A stretch of 64,000 nt of DNA from Marivivens geojensis (lineage in GTDB: Bacteria > Pseudomonadota > Alphaproteobacteria > Rhodobacterales > Rhodobacteraceae). Position 1 is the first letter of the stretch. The number at the start of each line of letters is the position of its first letter. Below are positions 52,134 to 62,042 of the stretch, piece by piece. The notes below the pieces were generated by a model. That model was not told where the DNA came from, did not search any database, and saw only the letters and a list, made by a program, of their open reading frames with translations. Location of the stretch: the NCBI RefSeq assembly GCF_023540835.1, contig NZ_JALKCU010000008.1:19128-83127 (forward strand), read 5' to 3'. The translations under genes and the position numbers were made by a program.

Positions 52134-52637
52134 GTGAAGTACACCTTAGCGATAATAGCTGTAATGGTTTCGAATGTCTTTGCGACCATCGTAAATGCGC
52201 AAAGTGATGGTGTAAGCTGGTTGTTTGCTCAAACTTCCTCAGTGTTTAAGGCTGATGGTTCTTCATTGAGACTACCAATTGAACGGGAAATTTTCGCGTT
52301 TTCAGATCGGCCGAACAGAGTATCGAGGTACCTAAACGCTCAAGAGTTTGTTTTCCTTTGGGGCCCAGGAGATGGCAGTTTCTCGGAAGATCCACCGAAT
52401 GCAGTAATTACTTGGCTTGAAGAAGGTGAAGCTAAAGAAGCCGAGATTTTACTGAAATTTGCGAGTGTATCTGAAATGGGCAGGTCAATTGAATATAATT
52501 TTTCGTGGCTGAACGGAGATGTACTACCGTCACGTGGAGAAGGCGTGTCGTTGTTTATCGATGATGCTGTTGATACGGTTATGATAAATTTGCTGACTGT
52601 CGGAATATGCAATTTTTCTGATATGGGTTGTAAATAA
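52134..52637 (+). CDS. Exported protein, three-copy uncharacterised family, copy 1
   Basis: A 167-residue protein with a signal peptide (MKYTLAIIAVMVSNVFATIV, cleavage near NAQ). The mature part shares a block with the 56814 and 62043 products: WLFAQTS, EREIFAFSDRPNR, YLNAQEF, SEDPPNAVITWLE, EAEILLK, GRSIEYNF and GVSLFIDD. Two Cys near the C-terminus may pair. No enzyme motif is evident. GTG start; AT-rich codon use differs from the prophage. It leads a short operon-like run with a beta-barrel gene and a regulator. Confidence 0.8.
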   Translation: MKYTLAIIAVMVSNVFATIVNAQSDGVSWLFAQTSSVFKADGSSLRLPIEREIFAFSDRPNRVSRYLNAQEFVFLWGPGDGSFSEDPPNAVITWLEEGEAKEAEILLKFASVSEMGRSIEYNFSWLNGDVLPSRGEGVSLFIDDAVDTVMINLLTVGICNFSDMGCK

Positions 52638-52868
52638 GCTTGGTCTCAAGACGTTAGTGGGAACAATGAGGCTTTATTCAAACTGGTGCCGGTGAAATCG
52701 GAAACAATAACGTAAGTAAGGACGGGTCAGTTGCGGCGACCAATTAAAATTCAAGTGTTATTTTTTAAGTACCGAGCGAGGTCGCTTGATATGACCTGAA
52801 TGATGTTGTTTCTGGATGATGTGTTTCGCACATCAGCATACTCGATTGCAAAAAAAAGAAGGGACGAA

Positions 52869-53696
52869 ATGAGTAAAAAAATATATTTTTGCGTGGCGTA
52901 TGTTGTGCTTGAAAGCCTATTCCTAAGTTCCGCTGTGGCTGATCCTGTTAACTGGAATATTACAGTTGCAGCAACTCAGGATGTAAACGACTATACCGTC
53001 TCGGTTTCTAGCCAAAAATCGTTTTCATTGGGAAGCCTCTCATCCAATATATCGCTGCATGATGTGTTCGGTAGGCCACTAGATTACGCAACGGTTTCTC
53101 TCGGCTTATCCGTTCCATTGATGGAAAATAGCACATCCATTTTGAAATTTTCGAGTGGGCTCGATCTCGACTCATATCTTCAACTGGAGTCTATGAGCCA
53201 AAACTCCCATGTTGCTGTTAGCTTTTCAAAGAAATTGAACCCGAGCACGCAAGCGCAATTCAATTTTTCTCATTCCGTGAAAGATAACTTGCATGAGCAA
53301 ATCCATCGAACAACGTCTATTAACACGGGTATGTACACTACAATAGGTAATGTTATTTTAGGTTCTTCTTTGGGGATAGGCGCTAATTCCTCCTCCAGAG
53401 GTAATGATGATTTTCTTAGCTACTCACTGAATATCAGTGTTCCAATCAATGAAAAATTCTCAATTATGGGAAATATTGGAGCTAATAGTAGTCACCAGCG
53501 TCGAATTTTTGATGATTTAGCATACGATATATGGGCTGATTCACATTCTATTTCTTTGAATGCTTCATATATACTATCTCATGATACATCTTTATCAGCG
53601 AACGCTGTGTGGTCGGAAACGTCAACCGAGTATTTTTCGAACTATTTTAGCGGATCTGATCTGAGTTGGCGCATTTCGATTTCCAAATCATTTTAA
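52869..53696 (+). CDS. Predicted outer-membrane beta-barrel protein
   Basis: A 275-residue protein with a signal peptide (MSKKIYFCVAYVVLESLFLS, cleavage near AVA). Alternating polar/hydrophobic strands run throughout (SILKFSSGLDLDSYLQLES, SISLNASYILSHDTSLSANA). It ends in ISISKSF, the terminal Phe recognised by the barrel assembly machinery. Porin-like or small autotransporter-independent barrel; specificity unknown. ATG 52869 has AAGGGACG upstream. The TetR-like gene follows by 16 nt. Confidence 0.78.
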   Translation: MSKKIYFCVAYVVLESLFLSSAVADPVNWNITVAATQDVNDYTVSVSSQKSFSLGSLSSNISLHDVFGRPLDYATVSLGLSVPLMENSTSILKFSSGLDLDSYLQLESMSQNSHVAVSFSKKLNPSTQAQFNFSHSVKDNLHEQIHRTTSINTGMYTTIGNVILGSSLGIGANSSSRGNDDFLSYSLNISVPINEKFSIMGNIGANSSHQRRIFDDLAYDIWADSHSISLNASYILSHDTSLSANAVWSETSTEYFSNYFSGSDLSWRISISKSF

Positions 53697-53712
53697 TAAA
53701 TGAGAGTTCACT

Positions 53713-54384
53713 ATGTCACTGCAGGATGTATTTGATTTATCATCTGACGACTTTATGATTGATAGGAGAGAAATCGAAAAATTGTGGGTTGAAACTTTAT
53801 TGCGCCGAATTTCAAAAAACCCTAACCGCGATAAGTTTTGGGTATTCCTCCAGGCAGCTCTTTATTTGTATTCTAAATCTCCAACTAAACGGCTGCATGT
53901 TTCAGAAATTATTGAAAAATCAGGGTATTCTAGATCTTCTTTCTTCCGAATTAACTCTTTTTCCGAATTTCAGCTTCGCGCTTACAGGCGTCTGGGAATT
54001 TTGGTTGTTCAGGAATTTGAGGATTTTGTATCTAATAGATTACTGTCGCCTGTAGAATTTGCTGACGCTGCCCTATCGATAATATATTCTTCCCATATTG
54101 CAATCAGAAATGAAATTTTTAATAAGCTCGTTCAGGCTCACGAAGGCTTGACACCGGTTGAGTTCAATCCATCGGTTGATTTTTTTGCCGAAATTGTCCA
54201 GAAGTATTGTAATGAAAATTCGTATTTAGGTTATCGAAGGATAACTGCTAAGGAGGCTTCGAAATGTGTGAGGTTACTCGACTATGACATCTTTACGGAG
54301 CGTACACTGAGAGGCAACGTTTTTCCTTCTAAGGAGCAGGCTGTCCGTTTGCATGCAATGTTCTTAGGATTTATAAGAAGATAA
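53713..54384 (+). CDS. TetR-like transcriptional regulator
   Basis: A 223-residue regulator. The segment LHVSEIIEKSGYSRSSFFRI then NSFSEFQLRAYRR is a TetR N-terminal HTH, though it sits about 60 residues in because of an N-terminal extension. The C-terminal helical ligand part is atypical. It lies 16 nt after the barrel gene and before an MscL-like gene; it probably controls this set. AT-rich codon use. Confidence 0.75.
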   Translation: MSLQDVFDLSSDDFMIDRREIEKLWVETLLRRISKNPNRDKFWVFLQAALYLYSKSPTKRLHVSEIIEKSGYSRSSFFRINSFSEFQLRAYRRLGILVVQEFEDFVSNRLLSPVEFADAALSIIYSSHIAIRNEIFNKLVQAHEGLTPVEFNPSVDFFAEIVQKYCNENSYLGYRRITAKEASKCVRLLDYDIFTERTLRGNVFPSKEQAVRLHAMFLGFIRR

Positions 54385-54424
54385 AATGTAGGCAGTTATT
54401 TTGACGTCACACTAAATACTTACT

Positions 54425-54721
54425 ATGGAGCTTCGTCCAATGCTTTTGAGTCATCTTGATAAATTTCCGATAATACCTTTGACCTTGAGCGTAACCTTTG
54501 GCCATTCATTCACCAATTTCATGACGTCTTTGGTTGAAGGTTTATTTATGCCAATAATTGTACTCATGTTTGAGGAGAGTTCATGGCAAAATTTGACCTA
54601 TTCCATTGTAGGGGTGGACATCAAGTTTGGTGAACTTTTGGCAGACGGTTTGAACCTAATCTGTTTGTCCATTATTTTGCTTTTCATTTTTAATTTGGTT
54701 GAGAAAAAAAGAGATGGGTAG
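54425..54721 (+). CDS. MscL-like small membrane channel protein
   Basis: A 98-residue protein with two hydrophobic segments in an MscL-like order: FTNFMTSLVEGLFMPIIVLM, then a loop, GELLADGLNLICLSIILLFI and a basic tail (FNLVEKKRDG). MscL proteins release solutes under osmotic stress. It is shorter than typical MscL (about 130 residues) and lacks the N-terminal helix, so it may be a divergent form. Confidence 0.65.
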   Translation: MELRPMLLSHLDKFPIIPLTLSVTFGHSFTNFMTSLVEGLFMPIIVLMFEESSWQNLTYSIVGVDIKFGELLADGLNLICLSIILLFIFNLVEKKRDG

Positions 54722-54739
54722 GGTCTAGGTTCATTGGAT

Positions 54740-55365
54740 TTCAACGCCAGTAGATGACGATGTATGCGAGAGCGCTTGCCGACATCAGGACCTTTGGGCA
54801 CCTGACGAAACGGGCTGCAACACGCCTTAAATTTTTGAGGCTTCCGAACATAATCTGGATCCGGTTGTGGCGCTTGTAGCGTCTTCTTTCGTAGTCGACA
54901 GGCTTATTGCGCTGTTTCCGGCCAGGGATACACGCGCTTATATCTTTGTCTTTCCACGCTTCTCTAAACGAGTCAGCGTCACACCTTTGGTCGCTGAGAA
55001 GCTAGTGCACTTTCTGAATGCTGCCGAGTAGCGCTAGGGCGCCGGTGTAATCGATGACTTACCCCGCCGTGACAAGAGGTCGAGTGGGCGCCCTTGGCTG
55101 GCACAGATAGCTTACAGCCTAGTCTTCATGCTGTCCTTGGTCCGGCCGATCAGGCGGCAAGGCCTCCCTTTTTCACGCCCAAACAGGTCGCTGTTCGGTG
55201 GGCGTTGAGATAGGTTGTGTCAATCATCACGGGCTTTGTGTCACCGTGGTTAGCCGCCAGCCCCACCATCATCCGCGTGAAGATAAGTTTGTCACTCCAC
55301 CGCTTCCAACGATTGTAGAGTGTCTTGTGCCGGTCATATTCTCTTGGCGCATCGCGCCACCCCAC
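54740..55365 (-). pseudogene. IS5-family transposase fragment, main part
   Basis: A leftward frame starts RDAPREYDRHKTLYNRWKRW with GWRDAPREY from 55365, typical of IS5 (IS1031-type) transposases, then degenerates with stops and shifts after VMIDTTYLNAHRTA. Its N-terminal piece lies at 55567-55721, on the far side of an IS66 fragment. Confidence 0.82.
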
Positions 55366-55379
55366 CGTACCGGTGCAGA

Positions 55380-55566
55380 GACATTGGCGCTCGGGATGAC
55401 TACCATGGAAACGGCCAAACTAAACGGCCTTGCTCCGCAAGCCTACTTCGCCGACTTCCTTGATCGCATAGACGGTCATAAGATCAACAAGCTCGACGAA
55501 CTGCTGCCCGGAATTGGAGACCCAGAGAAGCAACGACGGCACGTCAAACCGCGTAAGCTACGGTAA
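55380..55566 (+). pseudogene. IS66-family transposase fragment, C-terminal
   Basis: A 62-residue remnant (METAKLNGLAPQAYFADFLD, DGHKINKLDELLPG) of the IS66 C-terminus. It sits exactly between the two halves of the IS5 transposase, so it probably jumped into it or was joined by deletion. Confidence 0.82.
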
Positions 55567-55721
55567 CAATCAAGCGGTTACACCGCAACACATTGCGTTT
55601 GATGAAGATTATTCCACTCAGCACACGCCGTTCATCAACGCGCGGTTTGCCGTGGGACTTCGGAAAAAAGGGGCTTAAGACGCGCCATCTGTGCATCCTT
55701 CAACCAGAATAGATCAGACAT
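55567..55721 (-). pseudogene. IS5-family transposase fragment, N-terminal
   Basis: From ATG 55721, leftward: MSDLFWLKDAQMARLKPLFS, a standard IS5 N-terminus. It stops at a degenerate point near the IS66 fragment, beyond which the rest (55365 leftward) continues. Confidence 0.85.
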
Positions 55722-55989
55722 GTGACCGCTCAGTTTTAGAGCCGTGAAGTGCGCTGATCTGTAGAATTCAATGGGTTTTGGGCTTAAAAGAATGCTTATT
55801 TTGCTTACGACGACTGTTAAAAGAATGGTGTGCTTGTGGTTGCGTGATGTTCGTCTGTGCGGGGGGGGTATCAAAAAATTTAATTAATATCAGTCTCCTA
55901 ACTGAAGTTCGACATAATTCTCTCAATACACTTGAATGAGAAACTTTTGCCCGATATCGTTCAGATCAATCAGGCTAGGTTTGCGGCTT

Positions 55990-56489
55990 AGGTTAAAAAA
56001 TATTTATCGAACTGATCAGATGTTAACCCGCGCGCCGATGTAATCGCTCCCTGGCCGACAGTAAGAAACATCCGCAGCGGGCGTCCGGCCGCGTCGGTCA
56101 CCGCCTGCAGTTTCGAGTTCATCCCTCCCTTGGTGCGCCCTATCAGGCGGCTACGCCCCTTTCTTCAACCCCAGGCTTGAGGCGGTGCGGTGCGTCTTCA
56201 AATGCGTAGCATCGATAATCAGGGTGTCAGTCCTGCCGACCTGATCGGCCAGCTCCAGAAGCATCCGGGCGAAGATGCCTTTCTCGCTCCATCGCTTCCA
56301 TCGGCTATAAAGGGTCTTGTGCGGCCCATACTCTGCAGGCGAATCATGCTACCGTAAGCCATTGCGGTTGATGAATATTATGCCGCTCAACACTCTCCTA
56401 TCGTCCACATAGGGCTTACTATGGGACTTTGGGAAAAAGGGTTACAGCTTGGACATCTGCGCATCACTCAGCCAGTAAAGGCCACTCAT
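55990..56489 (-). pseudogene. Second IS5-family transposase, degenerate
   Basis: From ATG 56489, leftward: MSGLYWLSDAQMSKL and a stop, then pieces of the same kind of transposase (RWSEKGIFARMLLELA-like, a DTLIIDATHLKTHRTA-like strand, and GRTDAAGRPLRMF-like), with several in-frame stops and shifts. A second copy, older than the first by its decay. Confidence 0.82.
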
Positions 56490-56813
56490 TTCACCGCCCC
56501 ATTTTCGGAGCCGTGAATCTCGGGGCGTAGCCGAAATCAATGCATCCTGACCCTAGGCACTTATGCAGCATCGACCGCGTCATATGCGTGTAAAGCGCTG
56601 CAAATTATAGAGGACCATGCTGACCGACAGCGAATAGTCGTAAGCATCCGGTGCAAGTTGAGGTTGTATTGCGCCAATAGTCTCATAAAAATATGTTATT
56701 TTTTAATATATTGCCAAAACATAATCTACGGAGGTTCCACATGAATTGAAGCATGGTCCCTATTCATTCATCATCAATCCCGAGGGTTGGGAGGAAACCG
56801 TGGGAGAAGAATT

Positions 56814-57410
56814 ATGGTACGAAAAATTGTACTAAAGGTTACTATTGCTAGTGCGCTTTTTGTTGCGGGTCAGGCGTTTGCTGCATCTGATCAGCCTAAT
56901 TGGCTTTTTGTACAAACCTCAAACAACCTGTCATCCAACGGCACAACTCTTACGTTATCTTATGACCGTGAGATATTTGCATTTACCGACCGCCCCTACC
57001 GAATGCACGCGTTCCTCAACAGTCACGAGATGGCTAATTTGTGGGAGCTCGGCAAAGATTCTTTCGCCGAAGATCCACCTAACGCAGTACTGACGTGGCT
57101 GGAAGGCGACCATATACGGGAGGTAGAGGTAGAGCTTCTTTCGGCTTCGGTGGATGATTTGGGGCGTAGTATTTCGTATCAGTTCGCTTCGACCGTCGCT
57201 AGTGAAGTGCCAGAGGCAGCGTCTTATGTTTCTCTATTTGTGGATGATGTTGCAGGTGCAGTTAAAGAGGGGGTTTGTGATGTCACAAAGGATCAGATAG
57301 AAGAAGGGTTGGTATCAGGTGTCTTCGAGATGGTAGAAGATACACCACCGGTTGGCGCAACCCAAGCTGGTGTAGCTTGGCTTATGGGTAAGTCAGAGGG
57401 CTGCTACTAA
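56814..57410 (+). CDS. Exported protein, three-copy uncharacterised family, copy 2
   Basis: A 198-residue protein with signal peptide (MVRKIVLKVTIASALFVAGQ, cleavage near AFA). Shared block: WLFVQTS, DREIFAFTDRPYR, FLNSHEM, AEDPPNAVLTWLE, EVEVELL, GRSISYQF, YVSLFVDD. It has a longer C-terminus (acidic, with Cys in EGVCDVTKDQ and a final GCY). GGGAGAAG precedes ATG 56814. Flanked by a degenerate IS5 and 540 nt of empty DNA. Confidence 0.8.
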   Translation: MVRKIVLKVTIASALFVAGQAFAASDQPNWLFVQTSNNLSSNGTTLTLSYDREIFAFTDRPYRMHAFLNSHEMANLWELGKDSFAEDPPNAVLTWLEGDHIREVEVELLSASVDDLGRSISYQFASTVASEVPEAASYVSLFVDDVAGAVKEGVCDVTKDQIEEGLVSGVFEMVEDTPPVGATQAGVAWLMGKSEGCY

Positions 57411-57952
57411 TTAACTATACTCACTATCATACCGTTATGAAAACGAAATTAGTAAAAAGCATGTTATCTTTTGTCCTTGCCCAAGCTGAAATTGATTTCT
57501 GAAAATAGATGTGGTTCATTTAAGCGAGTTTCCTGCCGAGCTTGCCTGGTTCAGCTAAGAATTCGACAAGACATGCATTCGTAAAAATTATTGATCAAGC
57601 AGCGCTATTTTTTCTCCAAGTGCCGAATTTACCATAGCAACACGGTTAAGGCGGAGGCTCATGCGTATTGTATCAATGTTGTATTAACTTGAGCTTTTCC
57701 AGATCGAAAAATTCCTCGCGTATTAAAAACGAACTTGAAAGGTTGCAAACCTGCATAAAACCTCGGGAAAACTAATGCACAAATAATAATGATTCGAGAC
57801 CGATTTTTTGTTAGGTGCAAATTGCAGTGCACTGGACGAGAAATCTAAGTATACCTGCTATTGATTTAGTCAGGGCTATTTAAATGTAGAGAAAGATGTG
57901 TATGATCCATCAGCTCTGTTGAGTTAAGCGACATCATAGAGGGATAGTCATA
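57411..57952. other. Gene-free AT-rich segment
   Basis: No frame of useful length or family was recognised in these 542 nt. The DNA is AT-rich and resembles the rest of this island. A promoter for the 57953 gene probably lies at its right end. Confidence 0.5.
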
Positions 57953-58330
57953 GTGACTTTACGAATTTTGTTTGTGGCATGTTTGTTAATAGGAAATTTA
58001 TTTGCGTCAACTGTAAGTGCCCAACAAAAATATATAGGTGAAATAATTCACACCGTTGGACCAACTTGCCCGCCAGGTACTGTAAGTGCTGGAACAACGA
58101 TTGAAAGCGAAAAATTTCCGAATTTTCATGCACTTATTGATAGGGAAGGGCAGGAAAGAATTGCGAACGGCACCGGCCTACCTGGTGATAGTGTGATTAA
58201 ATTGCCTGAAATTTCGGTCGGTACTCCTGAAATTCGTGCGTGCATAACAGTTGATGGACTTTTCCCCTACCCACACGCCGAGGAGGAGCTGTTGAATTCA
58301 AATCAACCCAATGTAATTGGGTCGCCGTAA
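57953..58330 (+). CDS. Secreted protein with tail-collar-like segment
   Basis: A 125-residue protein with GTG start, SD-like GAGGGA and signal peptide (MTLRILFVACLLIGNLFAST, cleavage near SAQ). GEIIHTVGPTCPPGTVSAGT, VIKLPEISVGTPEIRACITV and DGLFPYP resemble the short tail collar/microcystin-dependent protein pattern, but in an exported protein. Cys pairs may form a disulfide. It may be a surface or extracellular binding protein; this is inference. Confidence 0.6.
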   Translation: MTLRILFVACLLIGNLFASTVSAQQKYIGEIIHTVGPTCPPGTVSAGTTIESEKFPNFHALIDREGQERIANGTGLPGDSVIKLPEISVGTPEIRACITVDGLFPYPHAEEELLNSNQPNVIGSP

Positions 58331-58564
58331 TATTGTGAAGCCACCAGATCAAACGTAGGGTCATCTGTTAAGGGTTGAGCGGCCAAAATCTCGGCGATAA
58401 AACCTTAATTTAAGTAAAGATGCGTAATTAGAATCTGTCTCACGAAACGCCTGGGCATTCCGATGGCTAAAAACCATCAATGATGAAATGTCATCACCTC
58501 AGTGGGAGCGTTCGTTTGGCTGCCACATTTATTGCACAATTGTAGCCCAAATACGGTACTGACT

Positions 58565-59977
58565 ATGTTAAAAAAATTTTCTCAACGCAAACCGTTTCCA
58601 CAAAATATAATCAAGGACTCAGGTAATCTTGTTCGTAACATTTCTCTATTACAGCTCACTTTGATGGGCGTAGGCAGCACTTTGGGAACCGGAATATTTT
58701 TTGCGCTTGCTGAAACTGTACCAATTGCTGGACCTGGAGTAATTTTGTCATTTGTTATTGCTGGCGTAGTGGCAGCACTTACAGCGCTCTGCTATGCAGA
58801 GGTTTCGTCATCCCTGCCAATCTCAGGATCTGCGTATACTTTTACTTATATGACGCTCGGACAAGGAGCTGCGATGATAGTAGCAGCTTGTTTGCTATTG
58901 GAGTGGGGTATTTCCGCTGCTGCCGTTTCTGTAGGATGGAGTAATTATTTAAATGATCTTATTTCATATGCGCTCGGATATGAAATTCCTGAGATTATCC
59001 GGTCTGCGCCATTTATTGAAGCTGATGGTAGATGGAAATTAAGTAATGAAAATTATTTCAATCTTCCTGCAGTGGTTCTTGTCTGGATGTGTGCCTCTTT
59101 GCTACTTAAGGGCTCGCAAGAATCAGTGCTTGCAAATAGCATTTTAACCTTCACCAAGTTGGCGGTATTGACGATGTTTATAGCTATGTCGTTGATAGCC
59201 TTTAATGAGCAAAACCTCGAACCATTCGCTCCATTTGGCTTGGGTGGGATTGGGGCTGCTGCGGCTATTGTTTTTTTTAGCTTTATTGGCATTGACGCTG
59301 TTGTAAATGCTAGCGAGGAAGCTCAAAATCCCACAAGGAACATCCCCCTTGCAATTATTGCGGCTCTTATCATCGTAACCGTGGTGTATGTATTAGTCGC
59401 TGTAGGCAGTTTAGGTGTACAACCAAGTACTGAGTTTAATTCCTCAACAGGTAACCTCTCCCGCATACTGGAAAAAGCAACAGGCAAGCCATGGTTGGGA
59501 GGAATCCTGGCTGCTGGTGCTGTGGTCTCAATTTTCAGTGTAACATTGATCGCGCTTTACGGCCAGTCCCGTATATTTTTTGCTATGGCGCGTGATAATA
59601 TGATCCCTAGCTTTTTCGGCAGAATTGACCCCAAAAACCATGTGCCACGGGGTGGGATATTATCATCTGCGTTTATCGTGACGCCCATGGCTGCATTTTT
59701 ACCAAGTCAATTACTTTGGAGCATTGTTAGCTTAGGAACATTAGTTACATTTATATCGGTTGCTGTGTCGCTCATTTTACTTAGAAGTTATTTTCGTCGC
59801 AAACCAACTGGATATAAAACCCCATTGTATCCGGTGGTGCCGCTACTTGCGATATTGAGTTGTGTATATCTACTGTCCAGCCTAAGCGCCAAAGTTTATG
59901 TAGTATTTGCGGTTTGGGTATCATTGGTGATGCTGGTTTACTTTTTTTATAGTCGCAAGCACGCACAGGCCAGTTAA
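58565..59977 (+). CDS. APC-family amino-acid permease (CAT-type)
   Basis: A 470-residue inner-membrane transporter with 12 or more helices. LTLMGVGSTLGTGIFFALAE (first helix of the APC fold), ALCYAEVSSSLPISGSAYTF and SFIGIDAVVNASEEAQNPTR are typical of cationic amino-acid permeases. It would import amino acids by proton coupling. ATG 58565 is used because a longer frame begins outside a ribosome site. Substrate cannot be told. Confidence 0.9.
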   Translation: MLKKFSQRKPFPQNIIKDSGNLVRNISLLQLTLMGVGSTLGTGIFFALAETVPIAGPGVILSFVIAGVVAALTALCYAEVSSSLPISGSAYTFTYMTLGQGAAMIVAACLLLEWGISAAAVSVGWSNYLNDLISYALGYEIPEIIRSAPFIEADGRWKLSNENYFNLPAVVLVWMCASLLLKGSQESVLANSILTFTKLAVLTMFIAMSLIAFNEQNLEPFAPFGLGGIGAAAAIVFFSFIGIDAVVNASEEAQNPTRNIPLAIIAALIIVTVVYVLVAVGSLGVQPSTEFNSSTGNLSRILEKATGKPWLGGILAAGAVVSIFSVTLIALYGQSRIFFAMARDNMIPSFFGRIDPKNHVPRGGILSSAFIVTPMAAFLPSQLLWSIVSLGTLVTFISVAVSLILLRSYFRRKPTGYKTPLYPVVPLLAILSCVYLLSSLSAKVYVVFAVWVSLVMLVYFFYSRKHAQAS

Positions 59978-60140
59978 TTTTTATCTACGTTGGATATTTT
60001 TATAGAAGAAAAACCCTATTCCTGAACTTGTTTTATGGTTCTGATCAATATATTTTTCTAAAATTTTAAATTGTTCTTGTTGGTTTTTCTTGAGTTGTCT
60101 ATATTTGGTACAGTTTTTTTGGCTAAGGAGGATATTGAAA

Positions 60141-60926
60141 GTGGGTAATTTTTCAGATTTTTTGAAGGTCTATATGTTATATATTTTGGCTATTATTGCT
60201 ATTCCTGTTGTTGATAGTTTTGTGGGCTTCGATACTGGAGATGAAGGTGTTCTGGTTGCTTGGAATGTGATTTTTGCATCTATTGCTGTTTTTATCGCTG
60301 TTTGCCTTAAGTTTCGGAATTTAATTGGTTTCCCCGATTTTTCCCTTAGTCAAATTTTGCTGATATTACCCCCTTTGATGTATGCGAGTTTCTTTCTAAT
60401 TTATGATACGTCTACCCAAAGTCATGGTTGGCGGTTCTTGGCGATAACTACTGCTAATTTCCTGGCTGTAGCGCTGGTGGAGGAGTTATTGTTTCGCGGG
60501 ATTCTGCTGAATGTATTAAGCAGTTACTTCAGCCTGAGGGGTGTACTCGTCATGGGTTCGACCATTTTTGGGATGACGCATCTTTTGAATACACTACATA
60601 GTGAATTTTCTAATGCGGCAGTTCAATCGTTCGCGGCAATTTTGACTGGTTTTTTCTTATGTGTTATCTATCTGCGAACTGGATCTCTATGGCCACCAAT
60701 ATTACTCCATTTTGTTTGGGATTTAGGTCTGAACTTGATGAACTCCACAACTGGGGTGTCTGATGATTTTTCGATGTCGTCAGGCATCGCCAGTGAAGCC
60801 TCGCCGACTATCTTTGTACTACTCGGTGCCACTGCGCTAGTTTTCCCCAATTTCCTTTACGGTCTTTGGTTGTCGCGAAAAGTCCAGTTGCTGTCCCTTG
60901 AAGTGGTACCAGAAACTGGACGGTGA
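60141..60926 (+). CDS. CPBP intramembrane metalloprotease family protein
   Basis: A 261-residue membrane protein with about seven helices. The Abi/CPBP motifs VEELLFRGILLNV, FGMTHLLNTLH and HFVWDLGLN are all present, so it may be an active protease (bacteriocin immunity or envelope processing are known roles). AAGGAGG lies 9 nt before GTG 60141. The last 10-15 residues (KVQLLSLEVVPETGR) appear to come from the end of an adjoining IS3 copy, so the native C-terminus is lost. Confidence 0.85.
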   Translation: MGNFSDFLKVYMLYILAIIAIPVVDSFVGFDTGDEGVLVAWNVIFASIAVFIAVCLKFRNLIGFPDFSLSQILLILPPLMYASFFLIYDTSTQSHGWRFLAITTANFLAVALVEELLFRGILLNVLSSYFSLRGVLVMGSTIFGMTHLLNTLHSEFSNAAVQSFAAILTGFFLCVIYLRTGSLWPPILLHFVWDLGLNLMNSTTGVSDDFSMSSGIASEASPTIFVLLGATALVFPNFLYGLWLSRKVQLLSLEVVPETGR

Positions 60927-61850
60927 GTTAAGGTGTATCCAAACTTTGACGGGATAAGAGAATGGCGAAGTGGCTGGTGCGGCTCATTCGGTTTTCGTTC
61001 CACTATTCGCCTGTCGGCATCGACGCGAATACACCGATGATGATGAAAGAGATCGCCCACATCGTCATCAGATACCCGTTCTTCGGATCGTGCGAGATCG
61101 TGGCCTGTCGAGGCCGGGAAGGGATTGTGTTCGGGACTCATTGCTGACAGATAATGAAGGCAAAGATGGGCTTGGATGCTATCTAAAAAAGCCTAGAGCT
61201 CGCCAGCCGCATCCCCAGCCTCCAGTCTATCTGTATCTGTTGAGAAGAATGCGGATAGACTGACCGAACCAAGTCTGTTACGCTGATACAACTTTAGTAC
61301 CCATGCGGAACGGGTTCTTATATCTGGTCGCGATCATCGAGTGGGCACGCGCAAAGTCTTGGGCTGTAGGCTGTCGAACAGTTTGGCATGAGGCCCCATC
61401 GGATCTAGGACCATGCAGTACTCACGCAGGCTTCTGCGTCGAGGCTTTGCGGTAGGCAACCGCCAAACACGGCCCACCCGAGATCATGAATACCGATCAG
61501 GACAGCCAGTTCACTGAGGCTGCTTGGTTCACGACACTGAACGAAGTTGGGGTCCGCATCTCGATGGATGGGTGTGGCCGTTACCTCTACGACATCTTCA
61601 TCGAACGGTTGTAGCGGAGCCTGAAGCAAGAGGCGATCTATCTCGAGGAGATTAGTGACGGCTTCCATGCCAGGCGGGTCGTCATGGACTGGATGACATT
61701 CTACAACACCGAGCGACCCGATTCCGCACTTGATCGGCTCACGCCAGACAACGCATATTGGGCGGGCTCGAAAGAGCAAAAAGCAGCATGAAACCTAAAC
61801 CTGATACACCTTAGCAACGCTGCAAACCTGTCCTAAAAACTGGGATCACT
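60894..61850 (+). pseudogene. Decayed IS3-family element
   Basis: The left edge (60894-60975) is very like the IS3 left end at 63707-63780: both end in AAGGTGTATCC, a spacer and a start ATGGCGAAG. At 61480-61791 the orfB C-terminus is readable (DQDSQFTEAAWFTTLNEVG, EAIYLEEISDGFHARRVV then FYNTERPDSALDRLTPDNAY) with an in-frame stop. The middle is lost. The 51777 fragment is the same family. Confidence 0.8.
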
Positions 61851-62042
61851 TGAGAAGCTCAGGATCAGGCCTCGCAATGGGTTTGGACCTAATACATTGA
61901 CTGGCCAATATGCTCATCGGATGCATCACTCGCGCTATGAAACTCCAGACAGCCGCATAACTTCGACGGCTGGGCCCCATTAAAAGTGGGGGAATAACGT
62001 TACCTATTCTCGACAAATATGCAGGCAGCAATTTCGAATTTT

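Noticed and set aside
61405..61779. 124-residue minus-strand reading
   Set aside because: Complement of the decayed IS3 orfB C-terminus.
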